From: Kerstersia gyiorum
GTDB taxonomy: Bacteria; Pseudomonadota; Gammaproteobacteria; Burkholderiales; Burkholderiaceae_B
Assembly: GCF_004216755.1 (NCBI RefSeq)
Contig: NZ_SGWZ01000001.1
Span: 1,116,001 to 1,180,000, forward strand
Direction of reading: 5' to 3'
DNA length: 64,000 nucleotides
Under the pieces are notes generated by a model, which did no database searches, had not been told where the DNA came from, and saw nothing but the letters and a program-made list of their open reading frames with translations. Positions 54,273 to 62,301 of the stretch are shown here, one piece after another; the first letter of the stretch is position 1, and the number at the start of each line of letters is the position of its first letter. A program made the position numbers and the translations under genes.

Positions 54273-55712
54273 TCAGGCGGTGGAGCCAGGCGCACGCCGG
54301 TTGCGTGGCAAGGGTGTCTTGGGTTTCGGGGCCGGGCGATGGTTGGCGCGGCTGGCTGACGGCCGACTGCTGCGGTGCGAGCCCTGGGCTTTTTCGGCAG
54401 CCGGGGGCGGCAGGGGCATGATGCGGCCTTCGCTGTCGAGTGCCGCCTGCAGCCCGGTGCGCATCCAGGTAGCAGGCGCGGGCTGGATTTCGCCTTGTTG
54501 CCAGATGCCGACCGGAAACAGTGGGTCGGCATGGCCGTGTCGGTCGTATTGGCGCAAGGCCAACTCGCCCTGTACGCCCGGCGGCAGTTCATTGTCGGCG
54601 GGGTCGAGTGCGGCCAGGTAATGGCCAGGATACGGCCGGCCGGGGCTATGGTCGGCAACCGGCCATTTTTCGCCGCTGTCGCCAGCCAGGCCATACATGC
54701 CATGCACGCCGTAGACCGCGTTGGGGCGGCGGCCCAGCAACTCCTGGCAGCGTTGCATGTCGGTTTCCCGATAGGCGTCGGTCACGATCGCGGCGATGGC
54801 GTTGAGGCTGGCCAGGGGCAGGGGCGGATGGCCTGGTGCGCAGAATTCACGCAGGGTGTCCTGGGTGGCGATCATGTCGCTGATGCGCAGGCGGTAGAGC
54901 CGCGACAGCAGCGAAGCGGCATCGGGTGGTTGTGTGATGGCAATGGCCGTGGCGCCGAAGTACAGGGCTGGCAGCACCGCACCCAGCAGGACATCTGCCT
55001 GCGACCAGTTGGCGGCCACCCACAGGCGGTCCTTGCCGCGCGGGAACCAGTCCAGCGAGGCGACAAAGGCGGGAAGGTTGCCGATCAGGGCGCTGTGCGG
55101 CAGCAGCACACCGCCATGATGCGGGCCGGCTTCCGGCGGAAAGTGCAGCATGGCCGGCGCATCCGGCGGCAGCGGTACGGGTTGCAGGCCGTTGGGCTGG
55201 CGGGCCAGCAGGCCTTTCCAGGCGATGCAGTGTTCGCTATCCATGCCCTGGCCCACCAGACGCGTGCCTGCCGGCAGGCGGGCGCGTTCAGCCAGGTAGG
55301 CCGCCAGGGCCAGATCATCAAGCACGACGACACGCGGGGCGGCCTGGCGCAGGCGCTGGGCCAGTTGCGTGGGCGACAGGCGTGCGGACAGCGGCATGAC
55401 GATGGCGCCCAGGGTCCAGGCGGCCAGTGCGGCGATGACCAGGTAGGCCGGGTCGGAGAGCAGCAGTGCGACACGGTCGCCACGCTGTACGCCCATGCGC
55501 GCCATGCCGCCGGCCAGCCGGCTGGAGATATTCTGCAATTGGCCGTATTGCCAGGTTGTGGCATCGCCTTCGCTTTTTTCGACGACCAGGGCGACGCGGC
55601 GGGCGTCGGATGGGCTGATCGCCCATTGGACACAACAGGGCTGCGCCAGATTGAACTGGGCAGGCAACAACCACCGGAAGGATTCGTAAAGCTGCGAATA
55701 TTGGTCGTTCAT
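54273..55712 (-). CDS. Degenerate AMP-binding (acyl-CoA synthetase-like) protein
   Basis: This 479-residue protein begins like an acyl-CoA synthetase (TTWQYGQLQNISSRLAGGMARMGVQRGDRVALLLSD, residues 50-85). The ATP-binding loop, normally TSGTTGxPKG, reads HFPPEAGPHHGG (about residues 192-203). The usual YGxTE reads YGVHGMYG, and the C-terminal catalytic-lysine domain is replaced by a basic Pro/Arg-rich tail. It is therefore probably not an active ligase. It lies upstream of the carbonic-anhydrase-like gene on the same strand. It may bind ligands or have a structural role; this is unknown. Confidence 0.72.
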   Translation of the reverse strand: MNDQYSQLYESFRWLLPAQFNLAQPCCVQWAISPSDARRVALVVEKSEGDATTWQYGQLQNISSRLAGGMARMGVQRGDRVALLLSDPAYLVIAALAAWTLGAIVMPLSARLSPTQLAQRLRQAAPRVVVLDDLALAAYLAERARLPAGTRLVGQGMDSEHCIAWKGLLARQPNGLQPVPLPPDAPAMLHFPPEAGPHHGGVLLPHSALIGNLPAFVASLDWFPRGKDRLWVAANWSQADVLLGAVLPALYFGATAIAITQPPDAASLLSRLYRLRISDMIATQDTLREFCAPGHPPLPLASLNAIAAIVTDAYRETDMQRCQELLGRRPNAVYGVHGMYGLAGDSGEKWPVADHSPGRPYPGHYLAALDPADNELPPGVQGELALRQYDRHGHADPLFPVGIWQQGEIQPAPATWMRTGLQAALDSEGRIMPLPPPAAEKAQGSHRSSRPSASRANHRPAPKPKTPLPRNRRAPGSTA

Positions 55713-55862
55713 AGGCCCGTGGGTAGGGAGGGCGCAGGGGTGCGACAGGGCCGCACGCGTGCAGTAACAGGCGTGCGAGCGATGCGCGCATGCTTGCGCT
55801 GGTATGCTTTCACGCCATAAGCATGAACCAGGGCGAAGGATTGCGCAATATGCCCGACGGTT

Positions 55863-56789
55863 TTAGCGTGTTTTCCCCGACGTTCGCAGGCCGGCGCTTT
55901 TACTTTTCCGGCTCAGGGCGGAAGGCAGCGCGGGCAGGGAAACCGGTTGGTGCGAGGCTGTTGGGTGGCGTGCATGCAGGTTGGCATGCACAGACCAGTC
56001 CAGCAAGGCCAGCTTGCCGTCGTGATCCTCGGTCAGCGCCGACAGGCTTTCTACCCAATCCCCGTCGTTACAGTACAGGATGCCGTCGATGTCGCGCATT
56101 TCCGGCTTGTGGATATGGCCGCAGATGATGCCGTGCATGCCACGGCGCCGCGCTTCGCCAGCCAGGGCTTCCTCGAAGTCCGTGATGTAGGTGACGGCGT
56201 TCTTGACCTTGTGCTTCAGGTATTGCGACAGCGACCAGTAGTGCAGGCCGCGGCGGTGACGGAAACGGTTGTAATGGTTGTTGATCCAGATGGCGCAGGT
56301 ATAGAGGCGGTCGCCCAGGTAGGCCAGCCATTTGCCGTGCTGGATGACGGCATCGAAGCGGTCGCCGTGCATGACCAGGAAACGGCGCTTGTCCGCCGTG
56401 AGATGCTCGATCTCGTCGTGGATCTCTATGTCGCCGAAGGCATAGCCCAGGAACTGACGGGCGAATTCATCATGGTTGCCGGGAATGAAATAGACGCGCG
56501 TGCCATTGCGCGACATGCGCAGGATTTTTTGCACGACGTCGTTGTGCGCACGCGGCCAGTGCCAGTGGCGCCGCAATTGCCAGCCGTCGATGATGTCGCC
56601 GACCAGGTACAGCGTCTGGGTTTCGTTGTATTCGAGGAAGTCCAGCAGGAAATTGGCCTTGCAGCCCGAAGAACCGAGATGCAGGTCGGATATCCAGAGC
56701 GTGCGCCAGCGCCTGACGGTCTTGCCGCCGGAAGCCGTGCTGTCGGCGGCCTGGCCGGCCTGGTCTTCTGGATGAGGCGAGGTGGTCAT
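55863..56789 (-). CDS. LpxH-like UDP-2,3-diacylglucosamine diphosphatase family phosphoesterase
   Basis: This 308-residue calcineurin-like phosphoesterase has the motifs DLHLGSSG, GDIIDGW, GNHDEF, MHGDRFD and CGHIHKPE, which supply the two-metal site. The helical cap (about 125-190, rich in Tyr/Trp/Arg) fits the UDP-2,3-diacylglucosamine hydrolase group of lipid A synthesis. It is longer than classical LpxH (about 240 residues), with basic N- and C-terminal extensions, so it may be a second, LpxH-related enzyme. ATG 56789 follows GGGAG. Confidence 0.85.
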   Translation of the reverse strand: MTTSPHPEDQAGQAADSTASGGKTVRRWRTLWISDLHLGSSGCKANFLLDFLEYNETQTLYLVGDIIDGWQLRRHWHWPRAHNDVVQKILRMSRNGTRVYFIPGNHDEFARQFLGYAFGDIEIHDEIEHLTADKRRFLVMHGDRFDAVIQHGKWLAYLGDRLYTCAIWINNHYNRFRHRRGLHYWSLSQYLKHKVKNAVTYITDFEEALAGEARRRGMHGIICGHIHKPEMRDIDGILYCNDGDWVESLSALTEDHDGKLALLDWSVHANLHARHPTASHQPVSLPALPSALSRKSKSAGLRTSGKTR

Positions 56790-56939
56790 GGCGGCTCCCG
56801 TACGATGGCGTTGCACACATGGAAACACGGCAGGATGACGCGTTTGTGACCAGGGTGCGGCGCCTTGGCGCCTGATATCCATTGATACGGTTTTTCCGCA
56901 GCAGGCCCGGATCGTGTTCGATTTTTTCCGGTGCGAATG

Positions 56940-56972
56940 GCGCCGTTCCCGTTTGCGGAAACGGCGCTTTTT
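56940..56972 (+). terminator. Plus-oriented hairpin with T-run after the rRNA methyltransferase gene
   Basis: GCGCCGTT (56940-56947) pairs with AACGGCGC (56960-56967), followed by TTTTT on the plus strand. The adjacent genes run on the minus strand, so the orientation is opposite to that expected. Confidence 0.5.
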
Positions 56973-56975
56973 GCT

Positions 56976-59090
56976 TTAGCTGCGGTTCGAACCTTCGACC
57001 AGGTCAAAGGAGAACAGGCGGCATTCCAGCGAGCCGTTGAAAACGGGCTGGCGGCGTGAAGCCTTCAGGCGCAGCGCCTGGGGCAGAGACATGTCATTGG
57101 AAATGACGTTCAGGCGCCATCCGGCGTAGCTGTGCTTGAGATGGGTGGCCCATTCCTGCCAGAGCGCGTCTTCGTGTTCATCCAGGCGTTCGCCATAAGG
57201 GGGATTGGTCACGATCCAGCCGCTGTCGGCTGGCGGCGCGAAATGACGCGCGTCACCGACTTCGAACCGGATGGCGTCCGGGCTCAGGCGCGCACGTTCT
57301 GCGTTGCTGCGAGCCGCAGCGATGACGGCGGGGTCAAGATCTACGCCGACCAGCGGTGCATCCAGCGAGGGCAGGATGGCAGCCTGGGCTTCCTGGCGCA
57401 ATTGACCCAGCTGGTAGGCGTCGTAATCGCGCAGGCGTTCGAAACCGAAGGGGCGGTTCATGCCGGGTGGCACGCCCAGTGCGATCCATGCCGCTTCGAT
57501 CAGGATGGTGCCACTGCCGCAGAACGGATCGAGCAGTGCTGCGGCGGGGTCCCAGTCGGATAGCGCAAGCAGGCCGGCAGCGAGGTTTTCGCGCAAGGGG
57601 GCGGCACCCTTGTCGTAGCGCCAGCCGCGCTTGAACAGCGATTCGCCTGATGTGTCCAGGTAAAGCGTCGCGGTGTCTTCGGACAGGAACAGGTGCACAC
57701 GGGCGTCAGGACGGACGGTGTCGATATCCGGACGCGCGCCTTCGCGTGCGCGCAGGCGGTCGCAAATGCCGTCCTTCACGCGCAGGTTGCAGTATTGCAG
57801 GCTTTGCATGGGGCTGCGGATGGCCGAGGTATCGACGCGCAGCCGGTGTTCCGGGCCGAACCATTGTTCCCATTCCGTATCTACGGCCAGTGCCAGGATG
57901 TCGTCCTCGGTCTGCACCGGCGCCTGGGCCAGCTGGATGAGGATGCGGGTCGCCAGGCGTGAGTACAGATTGGCACGCATGACGCCGCGCCAATCTGATT
58001 CAAAGTGGCAGCCGGCACGGCCCTGGCGCACTTCGACGAAGTCCAGGGCCTGCAATTCTGCTTCCAGCGCGGCTTCCAGGCCTTGCGGGCAGGAAGCGAA
58101 AATCTTGAACACGGCAGACTCGCGGGCGCTGGCGCCAGCGCCAATGGTGCTGTTGCGCGGCTGGAAACCATGGTCGCGCTGTTCACGGCCCTGGAAACCG
58201 CCTTCCCGGCGGTCGCGGGGTTGGGATTCGCCTTCGCGGCGCGGGCGGGACTGGAAGTCAACGTCACGACGCGGGCGCTGGGAGAAATCACCCTCGCGGC
58301 GTTCACGCGGCACGAAGCTGCCCTCGCGACGTTCGCGCGGCTGGAATTCGCCTTCGCGGCGCGGGCGGGACTGGAAGTCACCGTCACGACGCGGGCGCTG
58401 GGAGAAATCACCCTCGCGGCGTCCACGCGGCACGAAGCTGCCCTCGCGACGTTCGCGCGGCTGGAATTCGCCTTCACGGCGCGGGCGGGACTGGAAGTCA
58501 CCGTCACGACGCGGGCGCTGGGAGAAATCACCCTCGCGGCGTTCACGCGGCACGAAGCTGCCCTCGCGACGTTCGCGTGGCTGGAATTCGCCTTCGCGGC
58601 GCGGGCGGGACTGGAAGTCACCGTCACGACGCGGGCGTTGGGAGAACTCACCCTCGCGGCGTTCACGCGGCACGAATCCGCCTTCGCGACGTTCGCGCGG
58701 TTGGAATTCGCCTTCGCGGCGCGGGCGGGACTGGAAGTCACCGTCACGACGCGGGCGTTGGGAGAACTCACCCTCGCGGCGTTCGCGTGGCACGAATCCG
58801 CCTTCGCGACGTTCGCGCGGTTGGAATTCGCCTTCGCGGCGCGGGCGGGACTGGAAGTCACCGTCACGGCGCGGGCGTTGGGAGAACTCACCATCCCGGC
58901 GTTCACGCGGTGCGCGCTCTCCGGCAGGGCGCTTGTCGCCGTCGTCCTGGGCGCGCAACCTTTCCTTGTGCACGCGCGCCCGGCTGCCGGATCGCATGCT
59001 GGGGGTGTCTTTTTTCTGCGCGGAAGGCGCTGCAGGACGGGCCGAGATGGACAGGGTCTTGCGGGGAGGTGCGGAATCGTTGGATGACAT
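56976..59090 (-). CDS. RlmL-like rRNA methyltransferase with N-terminal Arg-rich repeats
   Basis: This 704-residue protein starts at ATG 59090 (MSSNDSAPPR). Residues 1-56 are basic. Residues about 57-297 are six 40-residue repeats of the form RREGEF-QPRERREG and QRPRRDGDF-QSRPRREG, very Arg/Gly/Glu/Phe rich and surely disordered. A THUMP domain (KIFASCPQGLEAALEAEL...) and a Rossmann methyltransferase with DPFCGSGTILIEAA and TNPPYGERL follow. RlmL/RlmKL-type enzymes make m2G in 23S rRNA. The C-terminal RlmK half of the E. coli fusion is absent. The repeat tail may aid RNA binding (inference). Confidence 0.9.
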   Translation of the reverse strand: MSSNDSAPPRKTLSISARPAAPSAQKKDTPSMRSGSRARVHKERLRAQDDGDKRPAGERAPRERRDGEFSQRPRRDGDFQSRPRREGEFQPRERREGGFVPRERREGEFSQRPRRDGDFQSRPRREGEFQPRERREGGFVPRERREGEFSQRPRRDGDFQSRPRREGEFQPRERREGSFVPRERREGDFSQRPRRDGDFQSRPRREGEFQPRERREGSFVPRGRREGDFSQRPRRDGDFQSRPRREGEFQPRERREGSFVPRERREGDFSQRPRRDVDFQSRPRREGESQPRDRREGGFQGREQRDHGFQPRNSTIGAGASARESAVFKIFASCPQGLEAALEAELQALDFVEVRQGRAGCHFESDWRGVMRANLYSRLATRILIQLAQAPVQTEDDILALAVDTEWEQWFGPEHRLRVDTSAIRSPMQSLQYCNLRVKDGICDRLRAREGARPDIDTVRPDARVHLFLSEDTATLYLDTSGESLFKRGWRYDKGAAPLRENLAAGLLALSDWDPAAALLDPFCGSGTILIEAAWIALGVPPGMNRPFGFERLRDYDAYQLGQLRQEAQAAILPSLDAPLVGVDLDPAVIAAARSNAERARLSPDAIRFEVGDARHFAPPADSGWIVTNPPYGERLDEHEDALWQEWATHLKHSYAGWRLNVISNDMSLPQALRLKASRRQPVFNGSLECRLFSFDLVEGSNRS
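58201..58920. repeat. Six tandem 120-bp repeats within the rRNA methyltransferase gene
   Basis: The sequence is periodic at 120 bp, with unit boundaries at 58201, 58321, 58441, 58561, 58681 and 58801 and only a few differences per unit. Since 120 is divisible by 3, changes in copy number keep the frame. Each unit has sub-repeats of 20-30 bp encoding RRDGDF/RREGEF-type motifs. Confidence 0.95.
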
Positions 59091-59335
59091 GGATGTGGCG
59101 GCAGGCCGCGCAATAAGAAGAAAAAAATCCGGCAGGTACCGGGGAACGTCAGTGCCGATCATTCATCGGCGGGATAAGGAGATATCCTTTTTTCCCGTGC
59201 AGCAGGCAGGACCAGATATCCTCGCGCCCGGCGTCATGGCATCCGGGCAGGGCAGTTTCATATGCAGTGCGCAGGCAGGTCGCCGCCCGAGCGGCAATGG
59301 CTGCCTGCGTTGTCCCTGGCCAGGGCCGCCAGCCT

Positions 59336-60634
59336 TCAGCCGCGTACCTGGCCTTCGCCGGTCAATACCCACTTTTCGGTGGTCAGGCCTTCGAGGCCGA
59401 CGGGACCACGCGCATGCAGGCGGTTGGTGGAAATGCCGATCTCCGCACCCAGCCCGTACTCGAAACCGTCGGCAAAGACAGTGGGCAAGTTGACGTAGAC
59501 CGAACTGGAATCGACTTCGCGCTGGAAGCGTTGGGCTTCGCGCAGCGCTTCCGTCACGATGCTTTCGGTATGGCCGGAGCTCCAGGTGGCGATATGCTCC
59601 ATGGCATCGTCGATGGAATCAACAACGCGGATGGCAAGGATGGGCGCCAGGTATTCCGTGGCCCAGTCTTCATTGCTGGCTGCATGCGCTTGCGGAACCA
59701 GCGCGCGGGTGCGCTCGCAGCCACGCAGTTCTACGCCATGATCCAGCAAGGCACGCGCCAGGCCGGGCAGGAACTGATTGGCCACCGCCTGGTGCACCAG
59801 CAGGGTTTCCATCGTGCCACAGACGCCATAGCGGTAGGTCTTGGCATTGAAGGCGACGCGATGCGCAACGGCCAGATCGGCGTGCTGGTCGACGTAGACG
59901 TGGCAATTGCCGTCCAGGTGCTTGATCATCGGCACCCGTGCCTCGGCCGACAGGCGAGCCACCAGGCTCTTGCCGCCGCGCGGCACGATGACATCGACAT
60001 ATTCCGTCATGGTGACCAGATGGCCGACGGCGGCGCGATCCGTGGTTTCCACGACCTGCACGGCCTCGGCCGGCAAACCGGCGGCTGACAGACCCTGGCG
60101 CACGACGGCACCCAATGCGATATTCGAATGCAGGGCTTCCTTGCCACCGCGCAGGATCGCGGCATTGCCGGATTTCAGGCACAGGGCGGCCGCGTCGATG
60201 GTGACGTTGGGGCGGGATTCGTAGATGATGCCGATCACGCCCAGGGGCACACGCATCTTGGCAATCCGCATGCCATTGGGGCGTTGCGTCGTGGGCGACA
60301 GGCTGCCGACCGGGTCAGGCATGGCGGCGATCTGTTCCAGGCCGGTGGCCATCAGGCCCAGGGTTTTTTCCGAGATACGCAACCGATCCACCAGTGCCGG
60401 CGGCAACTGGTTGTCTACAGCGGCCTGGAGATCCAGGGCATTGGCGGCCAGGATGGCCTTGCGCTGCTCGTGCAGGGCCTGGGCCATACCGCGCAGGGCG
60501 TCGTTCTTGGCCTGGCTGCTGGCCCGCATCATGTGGCGCGATGCGGCACGGGCGCGCTGGCCCAGCTCCTGCATGGCGGTGAAAAGCGTATCGGTGGTCA
60601 TGGGGGCGGAGAAAAAAATAGGGCTATGCGCCAT
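59336..60634 (-). CDS. proA: Glutamate-5-semialdehyde dehydrogenase
   Basis: This 432-residue ProA reduces gamma-glutamyl phosphate in proline synthesis. Landmarks are [32 protein letters not shown] and the catalytic Cys in [13 protein letters not shown]. The start at ATG 60634 lies one base after the holA stop (TAGAATG), suggesting coupling; ATG 60601 is an alternative. The 245-bp gap to the upstream end of the methyltransferase gene holds no gene. Confidence 0.95.
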   Translation of the reverse strand: MAHSPIFFSAPMTTDTLFTAMQELGQRARAASRHMMRASSQAKNDALRGMAQALHEQRKAILAANALDLQAAVDNQLPPALVDRLRISEKTLGLMATGLEQIAAMPDPVGSLSPTTQRPNGMRIAKMRVPLGVIGIIYESRPNVTIDAAALCLKSGNAAILRGGKEALHSNIALGAVVRQGLSAAGLPAEAVQVVETTDRAAVGHLVTMTEYVDVIVPRGGKSLVARLSAEARVPMIKHLDGNCHVYVDQHADLAVAHRVAFNAKTYRYGVCGTMETLLVHQAVANQFLPGLARALLDHGVELRGCERTRALVPQAHAASNEDWATEYLAPILAIRVVDSIDDAMEHIATWSSGHTESIVTEALREAQRFQREVDSSSVYVNLPTVFADGFEYGLGAEIGISTNRLHARGPVGLEGLTTEKWVLTGEGQVRG

Positions 60635-60635
60635 T

Positions 60636-61679
60636 CTATCCGGCTCTGGACGGCAGTGACAGACGCAAGGCCAGTCGCAGCATTTCTTCCCAGGGATCCT
60701 GCATGCGTCCTTCCACCCGTAGCCCCTTGATGAGCCGGTCTATGTCGTGGGCATGCTGCACGGCGGCGGGCCAGATACGTGGTGGAATCCGGCCCAGGGC
60801 CTGGCGCGCCAGGCGTTCATGTTCGCCGAAGACACGCATTTTCCGCATCAGGGCATTGAGGTCCTGGCCGGCGGCGCGCGCCTGGGCGAGACGGGCCAGC
60901 AGGCGAACCTCTTCGCCGACGGCCCACAATACCAGGGGCAGTGCTTCGCCTTCGGCACGCAGGCCGTCCAGGATGCGTGTCACCCGGGCCGGGTCGCCGA
61001 CCAGCATCGCGTCGCGCAGCCCGAAAATGTTGTAGCGCGCGACGTTCAGCACGGCAGACTGCACTTGTTCGGCCGACAGTTCGCCTTCGGGAAACAGCAG
61101 GCCGAGCTTGAGGATTTCCTGGTGGGCAGCAAGCAGGTTGCCTTCCACCTTCTCTGCCAGCCATTGGCGCGTATCCTTGTCTACGCTCTGGTTCTGCGCC
61201 GCCAGCCGCTCGCCTATCCAGGCGGGCAGGCGTGGCAGGTCGATATTGGGAATTTCGATCAGCGTACCGCTGCTGGCCAGCGCCTGCAGCCATTTGCTGT
61301 CGCGCAGGGTTTTGTCCAGCCGAGGCAGCGCAAGGATGATCAGGGCATCGGGCAGGGCCTGGCCGCCAGCCTGTTCGGCCATGCGTTGCAGGGCCTCGGC
61401 GCCCGGCTTGCCTGGCTTGCCGGTGGGCAGCTTGAGTTCCAGCAGCTGGCGGTCGCCAAACAGGGAAATGCTGCGGGTGGATGCTTCGATCTGCGACCAG
61501 TCGCTGCGCGCGTCGACGACCATGGAACTGCGGTCGGTGTAGCCTGCGGCACGGGCGGCCTGGCGTAGCAGATCGACGGTTTCCATGACCAGCAGGGTTT
61601 CGTCGCCTGCCACGATATAAATGGGCGACAGGCTGTCAGGCTGGCGGGCCAGTTGCTGGCGCAGGTGGGAAACATCCAT
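60636..61679 (-). CDS. holA: DNA polymerase III subunit delta
   Basis: This 347-residue clamp-loader subunit has the HolA pattern [47 protein letters not shown], and [15 protein letters not shown] in the AAA+ lid. It opens the beta clamp. It sits between lptE and proA, the conserved order. Confidence 0.95.
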   Translation of the reverse strand: MDVSHLRQQLARQPDSLSPIYIVAGDETLLVMETVDLLRQAARAAGYTDRSSMVVDARSDWSQIEASTRSISLFGDRQLLELKLPTGKPGKPGAEALQRMAEQAGGQALPDALIILALPRLDKTLRDSKWLQALASSGTLIEIPNIDLPRLPAWIGERLAAQNQSVDKDTRQWLAEKVEGNLLAAHQEILKLGLLFPEGELSAEQVQSAVLNVARYNIFGLRDAMLVGDPARVTRILDGLRAEGEALPLVLWAVGEEVRLLARLAQARAAGQDLNALMRKMRVFGEHERLARQALGRIPPRIWPAAVQHAHDIDRLIKGLRVEGRMQDPWEEMLRLALRLSLPSRAG

Positions 61680-61694
61680 GGGTAGGGTGTTGCC

Positions 61695-62282
61695 TCAGGG
61701 TTGCAGCGCGGGCGCCATGCGTCCGCCGCCTTCGGCCGGGGCCGGCGGCAGTTCGGCGTTTTCCTTCTGGTAGGCCTCGAAGGCCTCGGCAACATCCGGG
61801 GCCGTCAGGCGCCGCAGCAGGCGCTCGACCAGGCTTTGCTCCATGCTGTTGAAGAGGGTGTCCATTTCGCTTTGCTTGGCCTGGACCAGTTGTTCTTCAT
61901 AGGGCATGTCGCGGCTGGCGGTGAGCGTGGTGTCCGGCAGCAGGATGTCGCCGCTGGCTGTCGTGAGCCGGAAGACATAGCTCAGGATGAGTTCGTACTC
62001 TTCCACGCGGCCCTGCGGCGTCAGGCTGACTTCGCGCTGGGTACGGGAATGGCTGACCTGGATCAGGCTGGCGGCGGCCTGGTCGGCGCTGTCCACCAGG
62101 CGGGTGCCGGGCGACGCCGCCTGCAGCGCGCGTCGCAGGCTGGACCCGAAGCGGGTGTTTTCCGGGATGCTGATGTACAGGCTGTCGAAGGGCAGCGGCG
62201 ACACGCCGCGCAGCGTGAAGCCGCATGCGCCCAATGTGAGCATGAGTGCCAGGGTGGCCAGTATGCGCAGGGAACGGGACAT
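61695..62282 (-). CDS. lptE: LPS-assembly lipoprotein LptE
   Basis: This 195-residue outer-membrane lipoprotein has lipobox LGAC (Cys20), then CGFTLRG and the LptE fold (LYISIPENTRFGSSLRRAL, LILSYVFRLTTASGDILLP). It plugs the LptD barrel. The C-terminal end is Pro/Ala-rich. It lies 19 bp after leuS on the same strand, as in other betaproteobacteria. Confidence 0.95.
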   Translation of the reverse strand: MSRSLRILATLALMLTLGACGFTLRGVSPLPFDSLYISIPENTRFGSSLRRALQAASPGTRLVDSADQAAASLIQVSHSRTQREVSLTPQGRVEEYELILSYVFRLTTASGDILLPDTTLTASRDMPYEEQLVQAKQSEMDTLFNSMEQSLVERLLRRLTAPDVAEAFEAYQKENAELPPAPAEGGGRMAPALQP

Positions 62283-62301
62283 GCTGCTTCTCCTCGGGCT
62301 A

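Noticed and set aside
56983..56999. GGTTCGAACC-like T-loop motif suggesting a tRNA
   Set aside because: It lies inside the methyltransferase coding region (NRS codons) and no cloverleaf can be built around it; no other tRNA-like sequence was found.
58005..59087. 360-codon plus-strand frame with AFATFARLEFAFAARAGLEV repeats
   Set aside because: Another shadow of the 120-bp repeat array; repetition alone explains the lack of stops.
57673..59493. 606-codon plus-strand open frame opposite the rRNA methyltransferase
   Set aside because: It is produced by the Arg-rich 120-bp repeats read on the other strand; it has only monotonous SRR/PSRR repeats and no recognisable domain, whereas the minus strand encodes a clear THUMP/methyltransferase protein.
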